Origin: Crossaster papposus | Lineage: Eukaryota > Echinodermata > Asteroidea > Velatida > Solasteridae | Reading direction: 5' to 3' | NCBI GenBank assembly: GCA_037893245.1 | Contig: JBAIAA010000886.1 | Span: forward strand, 799,272 to 863,271 | DNA: 64,000 nt | Part shown: piece after piece, positions 1 through 12,606 of the stretch | Layout: each line of letters begins with the position of its first letter | Position numbering within the stretch: position 1 is the stretch's first letter | The notes under the pieces: model-generated | Database searches by the model: none | The model's input: the letters and a program-made list of their open reading frames with translations, nothing else | Told to the model about the DNA's origin: nothing | Made by a program: the position numbers and the translations under genes

Positions 1-1500
1 TGTGGTGAGAGGCGATGTAGGAGTAGAACCAGCCTGGACGTGGGACCAAACTATCGGGGACACTTTGGTGAGAGGCGTTATAAACGAGTTGGCATAGCCC
101 GGTGTCCAACTCGTAGTTAACGGAGCGGCACCATAGCTCGGTTGTGCACGCCCTGTGGCACAGCCCATGAGTCTCGGTGCGACGCACGCTGTGGTTGAAA
201 CCAACCAGCGAAACACCCACCAAGCCACACCGTCCTCGCGGGCAAGTCGCTACCGTATCGCCAAAGCAACTCAAGACAATCCCAATAAACACGCTGGCCG
301 TGAGAGCGGCATACGAACCGCCTCCTACGATGTCCATTGTTGGTAATAATGCGTACAGCAATTGCCATCCCGTTTTCACAACGGACTATACAGGCGCAGG
401 GCTACGGCATAGCAACAACAGACGCAAAGGCCAAGGAGACGCTAAGGGCGAGTCCGCCTACCACGTGATTTCCCGGCACTACAGCTATTGGAGGAAGTTT
501 CGATGATATAAATAGATTACACATGACAATGATCTGCACGAGCGGGCTCAATTACAAGCTAGTAAAGTTATCTTCAAAACAGCGTTTACATATCATGTAA
601 GTAAACGTTTTGGGCATCAATAATAATTGTATAAACCCCAAGACATAAACAAAGATGGTTTTAGTGGTTATTGTCATTTAGAAGATAATAGACTTGCCAA
701 AATAATTATGCAGTTATGAACTCTGTTTACTGTGTTAATGATACATAGGACGTGGTAAAACACAAGATGAGCTCTTGGACAGGTTCGCCCTGTGGCGGAC
801 TCACCCCACGGTGGTGGGCGATATTGTCCCATACAATTAATATGCCTATTCTTTATTTAAGCATGCTAAATATACATATTTAAATGTGAAATTAACATAT
901 TTAGAGAGATAGCCACCTTGCAAAACTAACACTCTCTCCCACGCTAAGATGTTATATGAAACCAGAATACTTTGATAATGTTGGACTTTACAATCACTAA
1001 CTAAACTGTTGATTAAACAAAGATTACCCTCAAATATTAAAAAAATCACAAGTTGTGGTTTACAACTATTCAGTTTATAGCATTTTCTTTTATTATTCAA
1101 CAGTTTAATGAGACAAAACTGTTGCTCAGAAATCACAAGTTGTGGTTCATAACCATTTGGTTTACTTATATTTATTTATTTTAACAGACTGAACCTTTGA
1201 TAATTATTATAATAGTTTGTGCCTTGTGTTTTATTAATTTTAATAAACTCCATCAGCCAATTGTTGGTGAATTGTTGGTAAATTTGGTAGTTGGGTAAGC
1301 AAAAAAGTTGACAACGTAGTTAGTCATGTTAGCTGGGCAAATATTGCCGAACTATTTGGTTTTATTTTTTTCCTTGATCCAACCACGAATTGTTGGGTAG
1401 CAAGTAAAGTAGCAATCTCAACAGACGGGCATTGCGGCAAGATGTTATCAAATCGTTGGGAATGAATTATCTTCGTGCGCACGTGCCACCACTCCGGGAT
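1..1500. other. No gene recognised
   Basis: Short overlapping open frames occur on both strands in the first 500 bases, but none shows a recognisable motif, a splice-site pattern or a composition that would favour one frame. The rest is AT-rich non-coding sequence. Confidence 0.5.
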
Positions 1501-1513
1501 GTGTTATTGGTAC

Positions 1514-1705
1514 AAATTAGGGTGACGTCGTGATGACGTCAGCGGGTGTCACGTGACGTCACATTAAAGGTGTAGTTTTTAGGACCCTCTATCTTTGGAA
1601 GTACAGCTCCGATTAGGGTGAAACTTGGTATGCAAGTATTCCAGGATAGACGAAAATTAAGGTGACGTCATTTGGTGCCATGTTACGTCACATTTAAGGT
1701 TCAGT
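1514..1705. repeat. Diverged direct repeat rich in TGACGTCA words
   Basis: Two diverged copies of a ~55-bp block (1514-1575 and 1653-1705) each begin with a GGTGACGTC-type word and end with CACATT(T)AAGG. Several CRE-like TGACGTCA/TTACGTCA palindromes fall inside. The block could be part of an old transposon end or a cluster of CREB/ATF-type sites. No gene start is visible beside it. Confidence 0.4.
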
Positions 1706-2610
1706 TTTCCCCCCCATAGGATTTGTACATGTTTTTTTCAACCATTACACGTTGGCACTTTGGTATATCCGATCGACTTCACACCCTTACCGTATAGACC
1801 ACCACCCACATATTGAACGTTATTTCAGCGAGCCGAATTACAAGTTCGACTGGAGACTAGCAGCCAAAACCTCGGTTGTTTGCTCCTCACTCCACTGATT
1901 CACTTTTTTACATGCCTCAAAGTGGCGGTAATAAGCATTTCAAAGAACCTTACCACTGTATCGGTCGGGGGTAATTGTGGGCCTGCGAGGCTCACCACTA
2001 TGAGGTTTACCGCACTCCTCATTACCCACCAACCCCGACTCTCTCTTAAGTGGCCATGGGCCCACTCCAGGCGAGTCCACCTCACCAACAACCTCGTTGG
2101 ACTTCCCCACAGTAGGACGAGTTGCGAAACTCAGTAACTCACTGTAAATCTCGCTCATTGTCAGCACAGTCATCCTCATGGTTCTTGAAGGGATTGGCAC
2201 AAGCACTATACGCATGGGAATAGACCTCACAGGTGTATTCTCGGAATGCCTGGCTCGCTCTGAAACCAAATCAGGCGACGTGCCAACACTGGAACGCTCC
2301 CGTGCCTTCAATGAGGCATATATACCCTGAGGTATCCTCCGGCAAATTGGAGCACAGGTGAGCACATGCAAATTCAGTCATAATTATTGTGTTGACTTTG
2401 TGATACGAATCATGGTGTTGCAACTTTGCTTTGCCCACAGACCATATAGCGAATAGCAAAATATCACAAGAGGGCGCTGCTGCCCAAAGGCAACTGAAGT
2501 TACCTGAAGCACTCGGTAATGTCATCGGACATCAGAGAAGCTATTATGAGACCTCGTTTGTCAACAACATACCAGGTTAATAGATGGGGGAAAGAAATAT
2601 ATGGACAATA
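1706..2610. other. No gene recognised
   Basis: A 143-codon open frame runs on the minus strand from 2371 to 1940. It has no recognisable domain and is overlapped by a plus-strand frame, so it is not called as a gene. Confidence 0.4.
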
Positions 2611-2613
2611 AGT

Positions 2614-2790
2614 CAGTTTGGTATTCCAACTGCACATGTGCACATGAAGAATTGACTATTTTTCTTTTGAGATAAACATGTTATCGTATGCGTGCAAAAG
2701 CATAGCGGGTAGCAACACATGTACAGATATCGCTGTCCAAATGTTGTTGAAACTCAAGAACAGTGTTTTCAGGTGTTATTTGTTCAAACA
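2614..2790 (+). repeat. Dispersed repeat, copy 1 (partner at 8813-9007)
   Basis: This segment starts with CAGTTTGGTATTCCAACTGC and ends near CAGGTGTTATTTGTTC. It matches 8813-9007 in the same orientation with moderate divergence. No coding capacity or inverted ends are visible, so it is probably a fragment of an interspersed element. Confidence 0.6.
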
Positions 2791-2796
2791 AAAGAT

Positions 2797-3003
2797 TTAA
2801 CCAGTTTGCGCCGGGATTATTTTAACATCACCGAGCCAAGGCGCGGGATCATTTTTAACAAAACTCGATCCGAGGCGGGTTTAAGCCGATAGTACCGGGA
2901 AGCACACCTACGCATTCCTGGCTCGTGACGTGTTTATGCGTCAACCATTTTAAATCTGAGGAAAACTCTGCGTGTATATACATGTCATCCGGCGCAAACT
3001 TGT
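2797..3003 (+). mobile_element. MITE family 2, copy a
   Basis: A ~200-bp non-coding element has inverted ends: CCAGTTTGCGCCGG at the left and CCGGCGCAAACT at the right. A second copy lies at 51651-51829 with the same ends and internal order (ATTATTTTAACATCACCGAG, then a CATTTT-AATCTG-GG-AAA stretch). No transposase is encoded, so it is called as a MITE. A family-1 MITE begins within a few bases of its right end. Confidence 0.7.
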
Positions 3004-3005
3004 CG

Positions 3006-3362
3006 GGTAGGATACACCATTTGCAGATATCAAAACAATTTACTGCTAAATTGTAAGGGAAATATCTTTATTTGAAAGTAAATATTGATGGTAGGCATCC
3101 AGCAAAATGATTGCGCTAGATATCCTGTAATTGTTTTTAAAAAAAATGAATTTTAGAAAACAAAATTGCGATTCAAAACAAGAACAACATAAGAACTGCC
3201 CGACGCCGGCTGAAAACAATCGCACTTGTTCTTGCTTTTCTCAGCATCCATGGGTGTAAAACTTCGGACAGGTCAGTTAAACGATATTTACTATAAAATA
3301 CAACCCACCAAATCCACCCATTCATGATAATTCAAGCAATTACCAATGATGTATCCTATACT
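3006..3362 (+). mobile_element. MITE family 1, copy a
   Basis: The left end is GGTAGGATACACCATTTGCA and the right end is the inverted AATGATGTATCCTATAC. The inside holds the family landmarks AAATATCTT, GATTGCGCTAGATATCCTGT and CCACCAAATCCACCCATTCA. Six copies occur in this window in both orientations, including a copy inside gene D's intron. Some copies are bordered by TTAA, which would fit a piggyBac-type target, but this is inference from few ends. Confidence 0.8.
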
Positions 3363-3513
3363 TTTAACACACATGCGCAGTTTATATACCGAACGGCCTT
3401 AATGACCTATTGTTTTATTGGCGCGTAGCCACACCCTATAAATAACCCTATACAATTACTTAAATGTTTTAATTGTATTAGGAGTTATTATACGGACTCA
3501 AAAAATGACTGAC

Positions 3514-4321
3514 TGCATGTATTATTACGCCCCTTCCCAATAAACACGACGATACCCTACCCGGCCACCTGGCCGAAGGGGCGTGCATTCGTATCTTTGG
3601 AAATGAATAGATATAATGGATAACCAAAACGATATTGTTGAACTCATCTGCCCTCCCACCCCTGGTTCCGGCGTGGAAATGGACCAAGACCTGATGCTTT
3701 TCAGCGACGATGAAATTCCTTGTGGACAACGGCAGCCTGCCCCTCCACCCGGTCGAAGAAACAAAGCTCATCATGCTCAAACCTCAAGCCAGAGACATAA
3801 TCGGCCGCGCCAAGCCAGAGGTCGTCCGCCTGGCCGGCCAGATAAATCGGGTCCGGAGACAGGCAAGCACGTTAGAAGAAAGTCTCAGTCGTGGTGAAGT
3901 TGGCCCAGAGTTAGAAAAAACACCCCCACCCTTCCTTTGGGTATCTCCTGCTCACCAGAGATGATCATCTCATGGAATAACAAAGTAGCGGAGTGCTCCT
4001 TGGAATTGGGCCAAATAACTCTGAGACGATACAAATCAGAGCTCTCATTAGTTTAGACTCGGCTGGCAAAAGCAAACACGGCGGGATTAAGCTTGATAGA
4101 AGCTGAGCTACACGACAGGGTGGAGAGAGGGCGAGCCCAACCAGTTATACAAATTATCGTCGACTCTGCTGAACAGAAGATGGGCATCTACCTAAAAGTC
4201 TGACACAAAAACACAAAGCCCAGCGTTACACGTCCCTTAAGTTGAATTTCCATCCCATGTGAACCAGAATCTTAAATAAAATGTGACCTGCATGTGTGAT
4301 TACGCCCCTTCTCAATAAACA
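3514..4321 (+). repeat. 33-bp direct repeats bracketing a small ORF region
   Basis: A 33-bp sequence around TACGCCCCTT and CAATAAACA occurs at 3514-3546 and again at 4289-4321, with a few mismatches, in the same orientation and 775 bp apart. The interval carries a broken coding region (3616-4203). The layout could be a small duplicated block or a retro-element with short terminal repeats. There are no reverse transcriptase motifs. Confidence 0.6.
3616..4203 (+). pseudogene. Unrecognised ~195-codon coding relic
   Basis: Three successive open segments read in order on the plus strand. The first starts at ATG 3616 (acidic, with DLMLFSDDEI). The second is in the next frame, about 3710-3960 (with the text AKPEVVRLAGQINRVRRQAS, basic and helical). 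The third returns to the first frame from ATG 3961 to TGA 4203, interrupted by one TAG. So the region carries two frameshifts and one stop. No intron sites are needed. The predicted protein is charged and helix-rich and has no motif I can name. Its position between 33-bp direct repeats suggests a mobile or retrocopied origin. Reading frames could also reflect sequencing indels. Confidence 0.4.
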
Positions 4322-5534
4322 AAATTTATTTTTTATTTTTGAAATATATTAACGTATAACTTATCGATAAATTAATCTGTATTGTAAATGTTACAATTCA
4401 TGAAACGAAATTATATTGCTTTTCAAGTACAAAATTTAATTCAGAGTTGGCTAAAAACGTTAAATTCAATAAACGTTTTGTTGTACATGTCGGTGTAGTG
4501 TAAACTGTTCTCATGTGAAGGTAAAAGCAAATTAGTTTCATGTCCCAGCACGCATGTTTTTTGCTACTGCATCAAAACGAAAATTGACCAAAAAACCTAA
4601 ATCGTTTCTACATTAGCCCCTTTCTCGTGAATATAATTATCTTTAACAGTGCCAGCATATTATTATAATTCTTTTTAGGTTAAAGAAAACATTGTTTCTT
4701 ATCTTATTTGGCCTAACAATTTAAGAATTTTTACAAACATTTAGATAATCAATTTTGACCCACTCTGCAAAAATGAGTCTGATATGTTAAAAATGTTAAA
4801 ATTGTTACAGTTGGTCAGAAAAAGCAGAAAATAAGCTTTCATTTGATTATGGCACAACTCTGTAGTGTAATGCATTTGGTCTTCTGTTGTATTCAAAATG
4901 TCTTTACAAAAAATTAGGATTTACAATTGTAGTGCTTCATCAGATGCTATGGTAAGAGAATGAAACAAACCTGTATTAAATTAAGTTTAGGAATCAACAC
5001 TATTTTCAGAACTGATCGATTGAAAAGATTTAGGTGTTGGAGAAACCAAAATGCCTTAAAACAAAAATATTATTTGCTGAAAGAAAAATCATCTTCGAGA
5101 CGATAAACAGCCCTTTACGTAAAAATGTATTTTGGAACATCGGACTAATTTTTTCAAAGCGGGTCACAAATTGGTTTTTGCCCACTTGCCTTGGTAAACA
5201 AAATATTACTGTTTCATTAAAGACAAAACTGACCATTTTTTTTTAACTGTGAAAAGTTGTTGTAAAAGCTTAAAATAAATGATTTAGCACCGAAATAACT
5301 TGAAAATTACATGTTCATTGATGTAACCCTAACTGAAATACATTGATAACTTGGAAAGGAGAATAATAAATACATTGAAAAATGTAATGAAGAACCAGAA
5401 TGTTAAGCTTGTTGTGGTTTCCTTGTGAATATTAAATTTTATGATAATTATTCAAATGAGTTGTAGGTTCATCTGATTTTTTTAAATATTATTTCATAAT
5501 CTAAACTTTAAATATTAGTTCCGATAAGTTTTTT
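4322..5534. other. AT-rich intergenic DNA
   Basis: AT-rich sequence without recognisable coding or repeat structure. Open frames on both strands at 5030-5246 mirror each other and have no motif. Confidence 0.5.
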
Positions 5535-5539
5535 TCAAA

Positions 5540-5625
5540 GAGGCCACTGGCCTGGTGGTCTAGCTTGCTGACGCCAGGCCCGTGGATCCCTGGTTCCAAT
5601 CCTGGCCCGGGAACAACATCGGAGA
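5540..5625 (+). repeat. tRNA-like SINE head or tRNA relic
   Basis: The stretch contains a B-box-like GGTTCCAATCC at about 5592-5602. Upstream is an A-box-like TGGTCTAGC with GCCAGG-type pairing segments. This is how tRNA-derived SINEs begin. The cloverleaf is poor, so it is called as a SINE-like relic and not a working tRNA gene. The 3' extent is undefined. Confidence 0.45.
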
Positions 5626-6958
5626 ATATTTCTTCAGTGCAGTGGTAAAAGTTTATAGAACAGTAGCATAGTTGAGACTTGAACCGCGTACTTCTAGCAT
5701 AGCAGTCCTACTCTTTTGCAATATGCAATGGCACTTTCTTAAAAAAACTATCCGTTTTTTGTAATTAAAAACCGTAGATTGTTTGTACTAAAAATCTGAC
5801 CAGAGCTGGAATTATTTAGAGAAGGTAAGGGTTACTACCCATGGCAATATTTATTAAATCTTGGTGTCCGTGACTGGGAGGTTTTTATTTGAGAAATCGG
5901 AAGCTGAAGATGTTTGGAGTAGGGAGGACAGACTTGGGGACTTTGATCTTGCTGGGTTTATAGAGAGGACTGGGAGATTATGGGTCTTGAGAGATTGGTG
6001 GACCTCTGGATTTGGGAACTGTTACTTGACTCAAGGTCTGGATTGGATATTGCAGAGCTGTTTTAAAGTTCTAACCAAATCAGTCTAAACTGGGCTAGTT
6101 GATATTTGCCTTCTCCATTTTTGATGATTGACGTGCTGGTTTGACTATCTTCTGAAGACAGTCTAATAGTTCTTAGTATTAAGGTCTAGATACAACCTAC
6201 ATGTAGTTGAACAGCCTTTCTTACTCGACTGTGTTACGTCTGCTGTCAGTAGGTTTTTGTGGATTTTCATTCGCATGTTGTTCCTCTTTTGTCAAGGCAT
6301 GTATACTTTTTAATACAATGAAGTTTTGTCAGTTTCTCAAGAATTGGACAGTAGAATTTCACAAGTATATTTTGAATAGAAAATAAGAATTTATACGCAT
6401 CAATGCTGCTCGAATAACTCAAGTAAAAGCCGGTTTATAATTTACGCGAATTTGGCGTCACAAAGTATTCACTGCAAAAATTTGTCATAGATGAAATGTA
6501 TTCAATTTCTGCAAAATCGCAGTGTGAAAGCTTGTCCTGACGTCAAAAATCCACGTCTACATCTTAATAATACAAACTCAGCTGAAACTGACAAAACTAA
6601 CATGTGAATTTCAAAACGGCCCATCTGTTGACGTATTTTTGAGTGCATACAATTTGATAAATTAAAGTGAAATTGACACAAAATTATTCTAATCAGACAA
6701 ATCTTTTCTGTATTCGATGAATCTATGTAGTTCAATTTATTAAATACCTTTATAAAACAACAAATCAGCCAAATTGCATTAATTACAGTTATTTTGAAAT
6801 TTTGCTTGCATTTTTTTTAATTGGCTAAAATTTGATATTTAAGAAAAATATAAAATGTAAGGAAAACGAAACTTGCAATAATTTTGTTTTTAAAAATCAT
6901 ATTGCCTAAATTTTGCCTAATTTTAGTAATGGTTTAACCCTCTGTTGATTTTAAAAAC
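5626..6958. other. No gene recognised
   Basis: Mostly AT-rich DNA. A 75-codon open frame at 5861-6088 has no motif or splice context. Confidence 0.45.
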
Positions 6959-7306
6959 AGGATACACCGTTTGCAGATATCAAACAAATGTACTACCGAA
7001 TTATTAGGAAATATCTTACTTATTTGAAAGTAATTAATGATTGTTCCCATCCGACAAAAAGATTGCGCTAGATATCCTGTAATTTTATTTGTTTAAATCA
7101 CGATTGCCGGACGGCGATCTCGGAGAAAAAAACAAGGGCAACATAAGTTCCACTGCCTGACGGCGGTTGAAAACAAATGCTGTTTTTCTTGATTTTCTCA
7201 GCATCCATGATTGTAAAACTTCGGACAGACCACAACAAAATACAATCCCCCAAATCCACTCATTCATGATAATTCAAGCAAATGCCACTGGTGTATCATA
7301 CCTTTA
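6959..7306 (+). mobile_element. MITE family 1, copy b
   Basis: The left end reads GGATACACCGTTTGCAGATA and the right end TGGTGTATCATACCTTTAA, giving ~15-bp inverted ends. Internal landmarks match the other family-1 copies, including GATTGCGCTAGATATCCTGT. Open frames inside it on either strand are by-products of the element. Confidence 0.85.
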
Positions 7307-9690
7307 AGGCAATGAGTTAAAATGCACCTTATTATCCGATATCAGCATATTATTAAAATGAATAAAACTGTAAATGGAGCCAAATTCAGAATTAAGGTCA
7401 AATTAAGGTCCCTTAAGGAAATGGGTCACATGTCGTTTTGTAGTGGTGCTGAAAATCACTCAAAAATATATATTTCTCATCAAAAATCTGCTGAGATACT
7501 TTAGGTATATAATTAAAGAGTTGATCAAGTAAATACTACATTAATCTCAATTTGCAAAACATTTTAGACCTTTACGTTGTTTTGGCCTGTACGCCGATAA
7601 GACAATAGCAACATGCGACTCATTTCTCTTGATCGGGCCACAATTGTGAACATAATGTTTTAGTCCCAACCATGAAATTATGTTCAGCTTAGTCACCTCA
7701 TTTCATAAGAGAAACAACATAAAAGGTTTTACACGTATTTGTTTTACATAAACAATTTTCATTGTGGCTATTCTCAGCTGTGTACAAAAAACTGGTTCCT
7801 GACCCATTCATTTGAATGTGGACACAAAACCAGCTTCTACCACCATCTGTGAAGCCAGCAATTCAAAAAGGCCCACAACAATTTCAAATTGTCATTTAAA
7901 AGCGGGGAAAAAAACTAAAATCTCTATACAAAAATTATTAAATTTATGGTACAGTAGTAATGATGCCAAGATGAGATTTAATAATCACAGTTTACATCAT
8001 CTTTATACTTTTCTTGTACTAACTCTTTCTGTGCCCAAGGTTGCCCAAGATCTACATGTACTTTATGTACCCCAAAGGTGCCACAATGACCCAACTCTAA
8101 ACGTAATGCAACTACAACAAATGTTCTATTCAACCATTTTGTACATGTATTTGGGTTCTTCTTGGCGTGGGCACTGAAAGATTTGGGTCCTTAGCCCGGC
8201 ACTGGTACATTTTGGTAGTTATTTAGGTTCTTGGCACTGAAAGAGTTAATTAATTAACAAATGTTATTGCGATTAGGCAACAGACCGGATAGTATAATGG
8301 CGCCCTCTGTGGCTGCTGGATGACTATCATGGATTTATGCTACGACTTTGTCGAACAGCTCCCTCTGTGGTAATGCGTGGAAAGGCGACATCATCAAGTC
8401 ACATGACTGGCTGGCTTGATGTTCCCAACACCCAGGAGAAAGACAAAAGTGCAAACAAAACTAAAACTGTGTTTTAGAACTGGACTTGCCAACAAAATAT
8501 GTAATTGGGGTCAGTGTCATCCTAACATGTAGTTGCGTATCTCTCAAAGTAAAATTGACACATCTACACAATTAAATTTTCAGATGAAGGAAAATTGTGT
8601 GGCTATATTAATCAACAGTACATTTTGTCTGGAATATTTATTGCAAATGTCAAATTTATCTCCAGAGGTCTTAAAACATTTGTTATGGCTGACCTCAAGG
8701 TTGTTGCCTCATGGCTATGACTAGGAATACCACACATGTCTATGGAAAGTGGATTAAGCCACTTCCATAAACGCAAATGTGTTACTGCCAGCTACAGCTC
8801 AATTATAAAAGCCAGTTCGGTATTCCAACTGCGCATGTGCACAAGAAGATTTCACAATTTTTTATTCGATAAAAACATTTCATTGTATGCAAGCAAAAGC
8901 ATAACACTAGCGAAAGATTTTCACTGTCGAAAAGGTTTTTGACAAATGTTACTTCAGTACCGTAGTGTTTTCAGGTGTCTTTTGTGTCCAAACCTTTGTT
9001 CGAACAAAAGTTGTCGTCTTTTCGATTGGATTTATCTTCCGTGTTTGTCCTAAGAGAAAATCATTGAATCTTGTTGTGCACATATGCAGTTGCATTAGTG
9101 AACTGGCTTATTTAGCGCAGTGTAGGCTTTTGAGATGGGACTCACGGTCACTCACCATTCGATTCGATTGGTGTCATGAAGGTGCCTGGTGTCTCCAGGA
9201 TTCTAGACCACAGCTGCCATTCCATGAGCTGCCACTCCTCCCTCGTCCCCCAGAGTTTTGATGCGGGCAGAATATTGGCTCCTGTTACTATTTGAATAGG
9301 CAAAGAGCTTCTGTCAAAATTATTAAGGCAAAGCAGGTACAATCAAAGTAATAGTACAAGTCAAACCTGATATCTTGTGTGACTTGCGTTTTGACGCTAT
9401 TACTGCTTCGTCAATTATGGAGATGCATCCACACAGACTACATCAATAACCTCTGAGCAACACTGTGTGTTTCCGACTATAGAGAGGGGGGGAAACATAA
9501 GAACAAAAATTACATCTGCTAATATAGGCTCCTGACTGTACCTCTATTCCAACCACGTGCCTGTCGTAGTTCTGTTTTAGACAAGTAAAGGTCCCACTGT
9601 ACTTGGCAGGTTGTAAGGTTTTATGCCTAATTAACAAAACATTAGGTGCACCTTTGTGGAGACTAACCGAAAAGAACGGTCATATTCTTG
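7307..9690. other. Intergenic DNA with one dispersed repeat
   Basis: The second copy of the 2614-2790 repeat lies at 8813-9007. Elsewhere there are only short open frames without motifs and words of the type GGCGCCCTCTGTGG near 8300. Confidence 0.45.
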
Positions 9691-10460
9691 AGATGCGTGA
9701 AATCTACACTGGATTGGTCAGGTTTCTGGAGCAAGTAACAACAGAGGAGAAGATTTTGCATTTGGTCATGTTGGGTATTTTGACGAGTCTCTCATAGAAA
9801 AAGACGAAGTGTAGGAGTATCTTTCAAGCCCTGACTTCCCTCTCTCTCTTCTTCAACACACTCATCACTCTTCTTCAACTCTTTAAATGTGTTATGGCAG
9901 ACTACCTTCCAGGTGGAAAATCCTACAATGTCAAAGATGACATAGACTTTAAACAAGCTTCAGCATCAGCTCCCAAACATAAGCTTCCTAAAAGAGTATT
10001 TGGATACCTTGATTATTTAATACATAAACGCCCAAATTCTACAGCAATAGCAAATGAAACACAGGTCATGTATGTTTTTAATAAAACTGCTGCATTTGTA
10101 GACTCAAAAGGCGATTCAGAGTTGGAAGATTTGGTAAAAACGGTTAGAAACGAGGCAAGGAAAACATAAGTTACAGCTAAAAAACGAAGTCAAGAAATAA
10201 TGAGATACTGGGGAAAAAAGCAAGAAGAAAAATCAAAGGCTATGGTGGAAAGTAGGCTTAGGATGCTGGCAAAAAAAGAACAGCTGACTAATAAAATTGT
10301 CCAATTTGTATTTTGGTTTCAATTTTTATTTTGTGCATAATTAGAATGCCAGGATATGAACGATCTTCAAGAGGAAAACGTCCGCCTTCTTGAGGAGGTT
10401 ATTTCTCTGGAGTCTGGAAGAGAAAGTGAAATCGTTGGAAGCAGCAAGTGCCCATTGCCA
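9690..10460 (+). pseudogene. Relic of an unnamed multicopy metazoan protein
   Basis: The longest clean stretch is an open frame from ATG 9894 to 10169 (91 residues, starting MADYLPGGKSYN and containing FGYLDYLIHKRPNSTAIANE). Upstream, 9740-9850 reads on in related frames (GYFDESLIEKDEV, a TAG stop, then EYLSSPDFPL). Downstream, 10170-10450 holds a lysine/glutamate-rich coiled-coil-like part broken by stops. From memory, the VMADYLP...RPN(S/A)T...N(E/K) layout matches an uncharacterised, highly multicopy protein of marine invertebrates often associated with transposon-rich DNA. No enzymatic role is known to me. In-frame stops and frame changes make this copy non-functional as it stands. Confidence 0.55.
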
Positions 10461-11554
10461 GTGTAAGCTACAAAGTGTACATGTTGTATTTGTTAATGTA
10501 CTACTCCAGGCTTTAGTTTTAGGTCATGTTGTTCGTTTTTATAGCCTTTTTGTTTGGGGATGGGGTGGGGGATTCCACACAGTCGGCATGACGTCACCGG
10601 GCCTTGTTTTATGTCTTTGATTGGGTCCAGAGGGGGTGATAACTAACAGCCACCACTAACCAAAGGGGAATAAATAGCAACGAATAGCTACTTTCTCAGT
10701 GACATAATTCCAGGCTCTAAATACAAAAGAGTAAAAAGCTCTTTTTCCTAAGGAGTACTGGTACACGAGACTCCAGTTTTTGTTTATTTTCGTTTAGTTA
10801 TAAGTTTATTTAAACAATAACAACCTTTAAGTTTTAGAGTCTAATTTGACCTTGTTGTTTTTTATGTTTTATTACCCCCCCCCCCCCCCCCCCCCATTGG
10901 CAAGTCATGCAGAATCGAGTTTTTCTCGAGTTCGAAACCTGCTTTGTCTTTCACTGGCTGCATCTGACGAGAACAGTGAAATTGGATAATTGTCCAATTA
11001 TTAGACAAATTAAGAATGCTTCGGCCGGCCTTTTCCTTCTTTTAATTTCATATATTACTCTAATCTTAACAACATCCACATAAACAGTAGATTCTCCTAG
11101 TTGACAAACTTATTTAGTCTTTTTCACAATTATCTAATTTACTATTCAGAATGACCGTTCTTGAAGAAATAGTTAAAGGACTTTACGGCATCGATGACAA
11201 CTACAACTTGTCTATCAAGGAGTACCGGTACCTCCATTATTTCGCAAAAGTGTTGCACAATCGCCTCCGAAAAACATGAGAAAAACCTCAATCTGAGAAA
11301 CGTCACTGCAGTAACACTTCTCAGATTCAAATTTTGGGGGATAAAAAGTGATATCTTTTTCCATAACCGCAGTACTTCGAAGTGAACAGTTTCAAAAAAT
11401 GCATTATACTATCCAAAGCTGCCGTAAGTTTTTATTTCCATTAATTTTTGAAGTAATTGCCAAGTGTTTCCGAAAAACAGCTAATGATGGTATCGTCCTG
11501 TGGGCTGCTGCAAGGATGCACACACACACCATACACTCCACATGTTTTTATCAG
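10461..11554. other. Intergenic DNA with a poly-C tract
   Basis: A run of about 20 C lies at 10876-10895. No coding exon is evident. Confidence 0.45.
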
Positions 11555-11895
11555 AAACGAAATCTGTCCATTGTGCATGATGGATTTCGATGATGCAGTA
11601 CTTGATGCTCTGCTGGATACGACTATCTCTCTGAAAAACAAACAAGTTGATGCTTTGACGTTGGCTGAGAAAAAACACGTTTTTGCAGTCCTGCCCACTG
11701 GGTTTGGTAAGAGTCTTATCTACGGTTTCTTCCCCGTCATAGTGGACAAGGTATAAGCTGTCATCAGTACAAAAACAGATTTCCCGTTTATTGTTCTCAA
11801 CAACCAGATCATGCATGCACCATTGTTAAGCATCCCAATGTGTAAACATGAATTTAATTGTTATAGGCCTATATTTTATGACGGTATATGCTTTG

Positions 11896-11929
<34 letters not shown>

Positions 11930-12606
11930 ATAGTGATATTGGTACTATACGAACCAGCCTCACCGAAGCGCCAGTGTGTTGCCTTACGGCTACACGCACT
12001 TCAGAGATGCAGAAGAAGATCTGTGGATTACTGGGGATAAACCTGCAGGATTTCACCTACACGACAGTCGTGCCAAACAGGTTAGTGTCATTAGTGTTTT
12101 CAGGTCTATTGATTGTGATTCGTAAGAGACTATGTTTAATCAATAACAATCTGATACTCAAATCAACTTGTTTCAATGTTTGCAGGGAAAACATATACAT
12201 AGATTGGAGGATCGAAGGTAAATCTACCCCCATGTGTCTAGATTGGTACATCGACAAGGAGAAGATACATACCCCAAAACGCATTATGTATTGCAGGTAG
12301 GCCCTACATGCTTCTATTTTTACATAGTTACGAGGCTAACTTTTCACCTAACTAAAGCAGATTTTATTTTCAGTGACCCTGCTATATAGACCTAACGTAC
12401 AAAATAAAGTAGACAATCTTGGTCAAGATCGTCTAGTGCGGCGACTACAACAAGTGTGGTACAAGCAGAAATATGCACCACTTCCACGCTATACGCCAAT
12501 TAGTGTTGTTAATGGTAACTTGTGGATGTCCTCACAAACCTATTTCCCCAAAAGAGTCGGAATGGAAAACAACCTTCACACCTCAGAAGTTGACCAAAAG
12601 ATGTGA
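11555..12606 (+). pseudogene. RecQ-like DNA helicase fragment (several exons)
   Basis: Exon one runs from about 11555 to 11750 (donor AAG|GTATAA). It reads LKNKQVDALT, then the Walker A motif AVLPTGFGKSL, helicase motif I of the RecQ family. Exon two, about 11934-12080, follows a poly-C tract and carries CCLTATRTSEM, corresponding to the conserved LTATA(T) motif III. It ends in VVPNR. Exon three, 12186-12296, joins in phase and gives NRENIYID and TPKRIMYCR, like motif IV. The exon after 12373 has a stop in the phase set by exon three. The DEAH box (motif II) and the C-terminal helicase motifs V-VI are absent, so this is a partial and probably dead copy. RecQ helicases unwind DNA during repair. 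Such copies are common in transposon-rich invertebrate genomes. Confidence 0.65.

Noticed and set aside
1940..2371. 143-codon minus-strand frame
   Set aside because: No motif, no splice support and an overlapping plus-strand frame. Kept as unsupported rather than annotated.
5030..5246. Mirrored open frames on both strands
   Set aside because: AT-rich sequence low in stop codons on both strands by chance. No motif or conservation within the window.
5540..5625. A functional tRNA gene
   Set aside because: A- and B-box-like words are present, but the arms do not pair as a clean cloverleaf, so it was called a SINE-like relic.
7085..7267. Open frames inside 7085-7267, 20379-20564, 27452-27691, 30493-30732 and 52788-52979
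   Set aside because: All share the same peptide-like text because they lie in copies or fragments of MITE family 1, which has no coding role.
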